A stretch of DNA of 64,000 bases, from assembly GCF_002234675.1 (NCBI RefSeq), contig NC_019860.2, positions 16,670,536 through 16,734,535 on the forward strand, written 5' to 3'. Each line of letters opens with the position of its first letter. Within the stretch, counting starts at the first letter, position 1. This document shows positions 58,399 to 64,000 of the stretch, one piece after another. This stretch comes from Oryzias latipes (Eukaryota > Chordata > Actinopteri > Beloniformes > Adrianichthyidae). The notes under the pieces were generated by a model that was given only the letters and a program-made list of their open reading frames with translations, had not been told where the DNA came from and did no database searches. Made by a program: the position numbers and the translations under genes.

Positions 58399-61300
58399 CT
58401 GAGCAGCTGCCTGGATGCAGTCTGCAGGGAGCATTCATTAGCAACGTGTTTACAGTCACAGAAGGACGGCCGGGCTGCTGCCGGACTCAGCAACGTTGAA
58501 TATCGCAGCTTGCAAAAGGACAACAGACCCTGAGGCAGCCAGCATCTCAGCAGACCGTTACACCCATGGTTGACATGTTTACACCCAAGCAAATCAATAT
58601 GCAATAAGTCGATAACAAGTTCTGGCTGTGGGCGCTGCCGCTCGATTTCATTTTTGAATTTAAAAATGGTCCAAGATCAGCAACATCTATGAAATTAAGA
58701 CTACATTAAACTGCTTTGGGGGCGCTCCTTCACACCGTCTTCATCCTAGAGGCAATGTATGATTTATTTGATTTATCTGTCATACAGCAGATCCATGCAG
58801 GACTTGCCTGGTTCGGGAGTTTAGAGAAAGAAACAGGATTTGCTGCAGTGTTGCACCTCAACAAAAAAAAAATCTTTTTGACATCATTCAGATGCTCCTC
58901 AGTCATAAAAAGCTGGTGGCTCAGGTCGGAGCTGTTCTTTTACGAGCATTAGCATTCAACACTAACCTCACATTAACTATTAAATCCTCCTCCTCCATTC
59001 TGGCTGTCGCTGCCTCTGTCTAGGTCCCCTGGGTGTTTCCTCTTTCAGTTTCTCTCCTTCTCCAATTCATCCTTGAACATCCTTGTTTTTCTGCCCTTTT
59101 TTTTTAGTGCAGAAATTGAAAAAAATAAAATCTCTTTATTTCTTTGAATATTTTAATCTTTTTTTTCATTAATAGCTTTTTTTTTGTGGTTTTGTCATTC
59201 ATTTCAGCTATGTTTGCCTACTTGCCGTTGATTGGCTGGATCACATGATCCCAGGTACAGCAGAGGTGGCTGGAAGCATTTAGCAGTGCTGGTTTTTGAG
59301 GACCAGGATTGGGCAGATTAGATTTCGCTGGTGGGATGCTTAAAAGATTTAAAGAACCACTTCGATAGTCTTTTGATCTTTATTATATATATACACGTGT
59401 TGACTTTGACCATAAGTGGGCATGTCCCGTGGTTAATATGCTCAGTCAATGAAAATGAAATCTATTTTCAAAGCATTCTCAGTGGTCTTTTCATGAGGAA
59501 TTTGACGTTTTTCAGCCAAAACCTTAAAAACCTGGGGCGCTTTTTAGGATTTGGCAGTAGTTGATTAGAAATTCACCTCTGAGTTGTGGGTGGAGTAAGC
59601 CCGCTCCCACTTCTCGTCATCCGTCAACTTTCTCGCTAGCTCCCACACCCCCAACCTAACCCTACTGGTGCGTCAAAAATGGTGGGCAATATTGGAGCTA
59701 TCCAGCTCTACAGTTTTAAACCTAATAGTTTAAAGCTTTTTATTTGGTATTTTATGGGCGACTTCTTTGGTATGTTGTCGGTTCTCTTTACCTTTATTCA
59801 TAACTACCCTTACGGGTGGATACCAGCCGTCTGTGGGCAAAGAAATGGGCACACACCCCTTCTAGAACATCCCTCTCTCTTCTTCCTTTCTGTCAGGTCC
59901 AACAACAAAATAAAAAATCATAACCCCCTATTGTAACAGTAAAATAAGTCCAACACAAGAGCTGGGCATCCAGGTGGCAAGATATCAGGGTCGTGACCCG
60001 ATCAGTGAGCCCGTAGAGTGAAAATGTTCATGCACATTTTTTCTATGGGCATGCTGTGAGATCCCTTTTCCAACACACGAGGATGTAGAAGGTGAGACGC
60101 AGGATTTTTGAGACATTTGCACATTTTTGCTAGGGGCTCTTTGGAGGAAATTATACATTCAGAGCGTAGTTAGTGTAAGCATCCCATTGGCATCCTACAG
60201 GCGTATCATGTGTACACATTCGTGTGTGGTCAGTATGGAGCCCTCCTCGCACCTTACTAATGACAAGTGTTGCGTGTCATATTACCTGTACGCCAAAAAC
60301 GCATACAAATTACATTAGCCTTATCAACTAGGGCTGCACAATATGAGGAAAACTTGCAATGTGCGATATTAATGATCAATATTACGATGATGATACGACT
60401 TGCGATAGATAAACAAATAAGAAAACAGCCAAAAACATCATTCCCATTTCACTCCAACAGTTTGATTTAAACAAGAGTCGACATAACTTAAATTACACTC
60501 CAAATGCCCCTCGTCTACATAGGAGGTGAACATTTAACATAAAAGGTTTCTATCTGATTGGTCAACAACATGAAGGGGTCCATCTGATTGGTCAACTGCA
60601 TAAAGGGATTTATTTGATTACTTAAATGCTTCGAGCTGCCATAAGATTGTTTTAGCACATTAAAGGTAACCATCTATTGCAATTTTCGCCTTTTTGCGAT
60701 ATGCGTATTGCACAGTTGATATCGCCATGACGATAAATTTGCTATTTATTGTGCAGGCCTATTACCAACCGTACGACAGTCGTACATTATGTCCTTTGAG
60801 CTGGACGTACGAGCCACAGGGAAACCTACGCTCCTTAATACAACCCTCCACGGGCCCTAAATAACCCGAAAACCAGATGAACCATATTTTATCTATAATA
60901 GCTTCCTTTCTTTTACGATGAAGAAACTGTTACTTTCTCTTCACTTCCACATTTCTAAAAACCTACCATGGCACACGTCCCATCTTTTCCTCTCACTTCA
61001 CTTCACACACTAATCTCTACGAGTTCTCCTTTATCTCCTGATCTTCTTCACCTGCACCTCTCTATGCACAAAAGTCACGTCTGCTGAGGAAGATTAGCAT
61101 CAGAAAATACTTCCTCACGTCTTTTCTTTTCATGACGGCAAACTTCTAGAGCACTGGAGTGGCATTAGAGGTTCAAAAACTCCTCCTGGAATAACCTGAG
61201 GAGCCCGTTTATCCTAGAGAATTTACAACTGACCCCAACCACAAAGCACTCTGGGAAGCACACGCAAGGAGTCAGAACTGAAAGGGTCTCGTCGCCGGGG

Positions 61301-62246
61301 ATTCTCACCTGAGCTGTCCCAGGTTGTAGTGCCTCGTCTCGCCGTCTGTGGAGCGCGTGACGCATACGGAGAAGCATGGCTGAAGCTGGCGGAGCTCCAG
61401 CAGCACGATGGCCAGGTAGTGGATGAAGAGCAGGGCGTCCACAAGCGAGACGGCGTACTGAACGATGCCCTGGTAGTCTGCATCCTGCAAATGGGACAAT
61501 ATGACGCATGCAGCAAAGCACAAAATCAACGTTTTCAGAAGAAAAGAAAATAGACCCTGAAATGCTGGATACCCTAGGAACATAAATATTTAGAAACGTT
61601 TCAGAGAAAAAGCCTTTGGACCTCGTGTTTGTGTTTTCTTCAAGCATGCTGAAGCCACCAGAGTTTAAATTAGGTGTTTGGGTTGTGTTTTGTGATTTAG
61701 CGAGGCTCCCGAAGGCAGGAGAAATAAATCTGTGTGCATATAATGAGTGCTATCCCGCCTAATTAGCTTTTTTTGGGTTATTCAGTCAAGATTGTGGTTA
61801 TTGTCTCCACACACCTGCGCTTCAAGTATCCGGACTGCGTAGAAGAGCCAATAGGAGATGACAAAGAGCAGCACCAGAACAGAGAGGAGGGCCCGAAACG
61901 CAAAGACCCGTGGGAGGCTTGCTCGCGGCGGCCTGAAGAAGAGTCCCCAGACGGCCAGCAGGAGGATGAGGAGCTTGAAGGCTATGGAGATGTAGAGGCC
62001 CTCGCAGGCCGTCCCGCAATTCTGCAGCTTGTCTGGCCAGAGGAGGTGGGGCAGCACCAGGAAGGCCAGCGGTGTGAGGAGCACCAGGACGCCCAGGATC
62101 ACGGCCAAAATCCGGGTGAGGTAGCGACGACAGTTGAGCCCCACGCTGTCTTCCAGGTCCTTGGTGATGCGGACGATGTCCTCCTGGGACAGGCTGTGCT
62201 CGGACGTACCTGTGATGGCCGTGGTGGTCTCACCCCAGTTATCATC
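46804..62246 (-). CDS. vangl1: vangl1, planar cell polarity protein, six C-terminal exons
   Basis: Coding exons in the window: 62246-61815, 61484-61309, 52433-52300, 47871-47718, 47632-47398, 47064-46804. All joins are GT-AG and in frame: 463 residues, matching human VANGL1 from about residue 68 to the end. The N-terminal exon(s) (Ser/Thr-rich tail) must lie right of 64000. Vangl is a four-pass membrane protein of the core Wnt/PCP complex with Prickle, Dishevelled and Celsr. Seen: [20 protein letters not shown], four hydrophobic segments (two each around residues 45-115 and 125-190 of this part), [63 protein letters not shown], and the C-terminal PDZ ligand ETSV. MIAAAA, ELYYEE and KCVDFSLV are VANGL1-like rather than VANGL2-like. 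An 8.9 kb and a 4.4 kb intron carry transposons. Confidence 0.95.
47111..47380. repeat. MITE-like repeat filling a short vangl1 intron
   Basis: The 333 bp intron between the last two exons (47065-47397) is mostly this repeat: TGTTCACACTGGGCTTGG near the left, with GTGCGTTCAAG, and GCGCGTTCAAGAAGTCGTGT near the right in inverted sense. The middle matches casq2 intron 2 (32985-33200) in reverse complement. Confidence 0.55.
48270..48755. repeat. Interspersed repeat shared with 5930-6295
   Basis: Shares GAGGCATCCGATTGGTCAGT, a TTCTGACAAATAGAATGA block and GGTACTTCCTGT with the copy near 6 kb. Lies in the 4.4 kb vangl1 intron. The boundaries are not resolved. Confidence 0.65.
48756..50388. other. 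vangl1 intron, no further features
   Basis: Unique-looking intronic sequence; short frames only. A C run lies at about 49371-49380. Confidence 0.4.
50392..51081 (+). mobile_element. PIF/Harbinger-like 690 bp element, copy 1
   Basis: Termini AGGCCTGTTCACACCGGGAC and CCCGGTGTGTACGGGCCT are inverted repeats. The flanks are TAA (50389-50391 and 51082-51084), a 3 bp duplication typical of PIF/Harbinger. The interior is strongly palindromic near the ends with several GACGCGTCGCGTC-like blocks. A 79-codon frame (50610-50849) contains [18 protein letters not shown] and is not recognised. A second copy lies inverted at 63180-63862. Confidence 0.82.
51846..51936 (+). mobile_element. LINE 3' tail fragment (L2/RTE-Rex type)
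   Basis: Contains GGTGACCCGTCCTGGGTGTA, CCCCGTGACCCCAGA and ends GAAAATGGATGGA, a characteristic fish LINE 3' end with an ATGG-type tail. Only about 90 bp remain. Confidence 0.65.
53690..53960. other. CpG-richer unique segment in vangl1 intron, candidate regulatory DNA
   Basis: Contains an inverted repeat GTCATAAA (53788-53795) and TTTATGAC (53807-53814) next to CACGTCACGCGTC, in repeat-free sequence richer in CpG than its flanks. No frame with coding signal. A regulatory role is inference. Confidence 0.3.
54781..55560 (-). mobile_element. L1-clade LINE 3' fragment
   Basis: On the minus strand a 110-codon frame (55386-55054) reads an L1-type ORF2 C-terminus: [31 protein letters not shown]. 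It is followed by an A-rich 3' UTR and a terminal A run near 54790. 5'-truncated, inside the 8.9 kb vangl1 intron. It looks diverged from the casq2 intron element. Confidence 0.75.
56815..57097. mobile_element. Small fold-back element in vangl1 intron
   Basis: Left arm CTGTTACA (56815-56822) and ACCATGGAGAACCCAA (56828-56843). Right arm is the reverse complement, at 57060-57075 and 57090-57097. The loop is AT-rich and non-coding. Confidence 0.75.
57100..58362. other. vangl1 intron, no gene seen
   Basis: AT-rich intronic DNA. A LINE-like phrase near 57600-57740 (CTTGGTGGCTGGCCATGG) is too weak to call. Confidence 0.35.
58364..58395 (+). repeat. (TG)16 microsatellite
   Basis: Perfect dinucleotide run in the vangl1 intron. 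Confidence 0.9.
59455..59745 (-). repeat. TTAAAG-MITE family, partial copy in vangl1 intron
   Basis: Contains CAAAGCATTCTCAGTGGTCT, CTCTGAGTTGTGGGTGGAGT and GGGCAATATTGGAGCTATCC in minus-family order. The termini are missing. Confidence 0.62.
60329..60761. mobile_element. hAT-type element, 433 bp
   Basis: Termini TAGGGCTGCACAAT and ATTGTGCAGGCCTA are inverted repeats. Flanks TTATCAAC (60321-60328) and TTACCAAC (60762-60769) form an 8 bp duplication with one change. The interior holds inverted GCGATAT blocks and no frame. Lies in the vangl1 intron just upstream of the 61309-61484 exon. Confidence 0.85.
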
Positions 62247-63179
62247 CTGGAAATACAAGGAGGACATATGATGCAAAAATAAAGGACCTTTTAATTCTGA
62301 TAAGTTATCAATGTGTCTTTTCTTGAAGTAAAGTGAATTTTGTTTACAAAAACGGAAAGCGTGATAGGCATGCATTTAACTTAAGCAACTTGCTTGCAAC
62401 CTTTGTGTAGAATAACTGGCTTTGACATCGAGAAACGCACAACAATATTATATACTTTCTGGAGCTCCAGTGTGCGATTTCTTTTAACCAATCACTACTG
62501 AAGCCGCAGACCAAAGAGATCCAGTTACCATGAATAACAATAAGTTGGAAGTCCCAGCTTTGAGTACCACATTCAGGCAAGGTTAACCACCACAGTAGGT
62601 AAGATGAACCACACAGGATGGAGCAAACAGGCCTTTTTAACCTTGTAACACAGGAGATGTCGCTGGAGACACCTAAATACCAAACAGTAACCCGCTTAAC
62701 GCGATCAATGGGAGTCAGCTGATTCCTACGTGGAGAATAGTGGCTGTTCATATTGGCTTTGCACCAATAATGGCATCCGGCTGCTTTTCTTGGCGACCAC
62801 CGACTGACGTTGATTGCCTAAACACTTCACTACTGTAAAGGGTTGCTTATCAGTGTAAAGCTGCTTTTGTCCCCTTCAAAACCCTCTGGAATTACCTTAG
62901 TTGGGTTGACCCATCCTGAACACTTAAAGAATTATGGTTGTCAAGACAAGAAAGGTGATCAACTCTCCATCACATGTTCATTAAAGTTCATCGCTTGTCC
63001 ATTTTTAAGAGTTGTAGGGGTGTTGAAAATAGGTCAACAACTCAAAAGTATATTTTCATGGTTTGCATATTTTTGGTTAAGTGAAGAAAATATCTGAAAA
63101 CTGACTGGCTTTTGGGTGTCAGCCGCCATCTTGGATTGCTGTTTTGCCTTCATGATCATCGCACACGTCACATGACTCA
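62247..63179 (-). other. vangl1 intron sequence, no exon seen
   Basis: The minus-strand frame at 62344-62751 does not resemble the Vangl N-terminus and has no donor in place, so the missing 5' coding exon(s) are placed beyond the window. Confidence 0.6.
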
Positions 63180-63862
63180 AGGCCCGTACACACCGGGACG
63201 AATATTCGCCAGGCGTTATTCGCCAGCGTTTTTTCGCCACGTTTTTTTGTGTTCACACCCAGGCAATTTTCGCTGTCGATGAGCCGAGTGAACATGCAAT
63301 TTCATTCCCTGACATTAGATGGCGCTTAATGTAAACAGAAATACTCCTGTACACAAGGTGGCGCTGCGCAACTTTACGCTTCTTAAAGTCGCTTTTCACT
63401 CAGAAGAAGAGAGCAAGTATTTACGCGCTTGTCCGAATAATACAAAGAAAACATGAATATTTCAAGCACCAGTAGCTCCAACTGGTGCTTGGTTCGGGGA
63501 TATTTTAGAATGTCCGTCATTATTTCTTCGCGGCTGTGTAGACGCTACTTGGCGTCTATCTTCTTCGCTGGTATGCGTGTTCAGCAAGGCAGTTTTGTGT
63601 TTGAGCGCCCCCAAGTTGTGTTTTACTGTAACTTCAGAAGCTCCAGACACGTGTGCAAAAGCGCCATTCTCATTGGTCGAATAGATTTCGACGCGAGGCG
63701 TCAAAAAAAAAAAACGAACCCGAGGCGTTTTTTTTGACGCTTTGACGCGTGGCGTTTTTTCGCGTCGGTGTGCACACTCTCATTGGTGCCCTTTGTTTAG
63801 TCACGAGGCGTTAAACGTGGGCGAAAATCGCCGGCGAAATTCGTACCGGTGTGAACGGGCCT
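63180..63862 (-). mobile_element. PIF/Harbinger-like element, copy 2 (inverted)
   Basis: Reverse-complement copy of 50392-51081 at high similarity, with termini AGGCCCGTACACACCGGGAC and CCGGTGTGAACGGGCCT. The flanks are TCA (63177-63179) and TAA (63863-63865), a one-base-decayed 3 bp duplication. Confidence 0.82.
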
Positions 63863-64000
63863 TAAGAACTATCAAATGACATAGGGTAGTGCAGAAACCA
63901 CAATAAGTTGCAACAATGGGTTCCTCCTTTAACAATGCTTCAGCAGCCAGAATATTAAAGACGCACAAAAAGCAAATCGCAGAGTTTACTTTCCCCCCAC

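Noticed and set aside
58170-58604. 144-codon frame through the TG repeat
   Set aside because: His-Thr repeat from a microsatellite; not a gene.
61773-62282. Plus-strand 169-codon acidic frame
   Set aside because: Antisense of the large vangl1 exon 61815-62246.
62344-62751. 135-codon minus-strand frame as the Vangl N-terminus
   Set aside because: No Ser/Tyr-rich Vangl start and no donor joining to 62246.
1-64000. CRISPR arrays, bacterial operons or viral genes
   Set aside because: None seen; the window is vertebrate genomic DNA.

Overview
This window is a piece of a teleost fish genome. It holds intron-containing vertebrate genes with GT-AG splice sites, large intergenic and intronic stretches, and many short fish-type transposons. 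The repeat content suggests a percomorph, perhaps medaka-like, but that is inference. I spliced the gene models by eye from donor and acceptor sites and from the known family proteins; no alignment was run.

Left to right: (1) The first coding exon of an abcc4-like ABC transporter lies on the minus strand at 499-566 under a CpG-rich promoter; the rest of the gene runs off the left edge. (2) About 14 kb of intergenic DNA (0.6-14.9 kb) is packed with DNA transposons: a 2.2 kb piggyBac element with TTAA flanks and a nearly intact transposase, three TTAA-flanked MITEs (one carrying a nested hAT MITE), a Tc1 remnant and a LINE tail. (3) timmdc1 (14911-19933, minus, 7 exons) encodes a complex I assembly factor. 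(4) poglut1 (23772-27763, minus, 11 exons) encodes the ER protein O-glucosyltransferase. The order poglut1 then timmdc1 on one strand matches the human pair. (5) A 3.5 kb gap holds a nested TIR element and a tRNA-derived SINE. (6) casq2 (31307-42192, plus, 11 exons) encodes cardiac-type calsequestrin; intron 2 carries a young antisense L1-type LINE with a 1126-codon open frame and a perfect 17 bp target-site duplication. (7) A 4.6 kb convergent intergenic gap contains a 33-base G run. (8) vangl1 (46804-62246, minus) encodes the planar-polarity protein; its six C-terminal coding exons are here and its N-terminal exon(s) lie beyond the right edge.

The genes do unrelated jobs (organic-anion export, mitochondrial complex I assembly, Notch-type EGF O-glucosylation, sarcoplasmic Ca2+ storage, planar polarity) and show no sign of joint control. 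casq2-vangl1 and poglut1-timmdc1 look like conserved syntenic pairs. I found no clearly new biological system. The most informative material is the transposon archaeology: precise target-site duplications, nested insertions, a 690 bp PIF/Harbinger-like pair in inverted orientation, and a high-copy MITE family with more than ten copies in the window.
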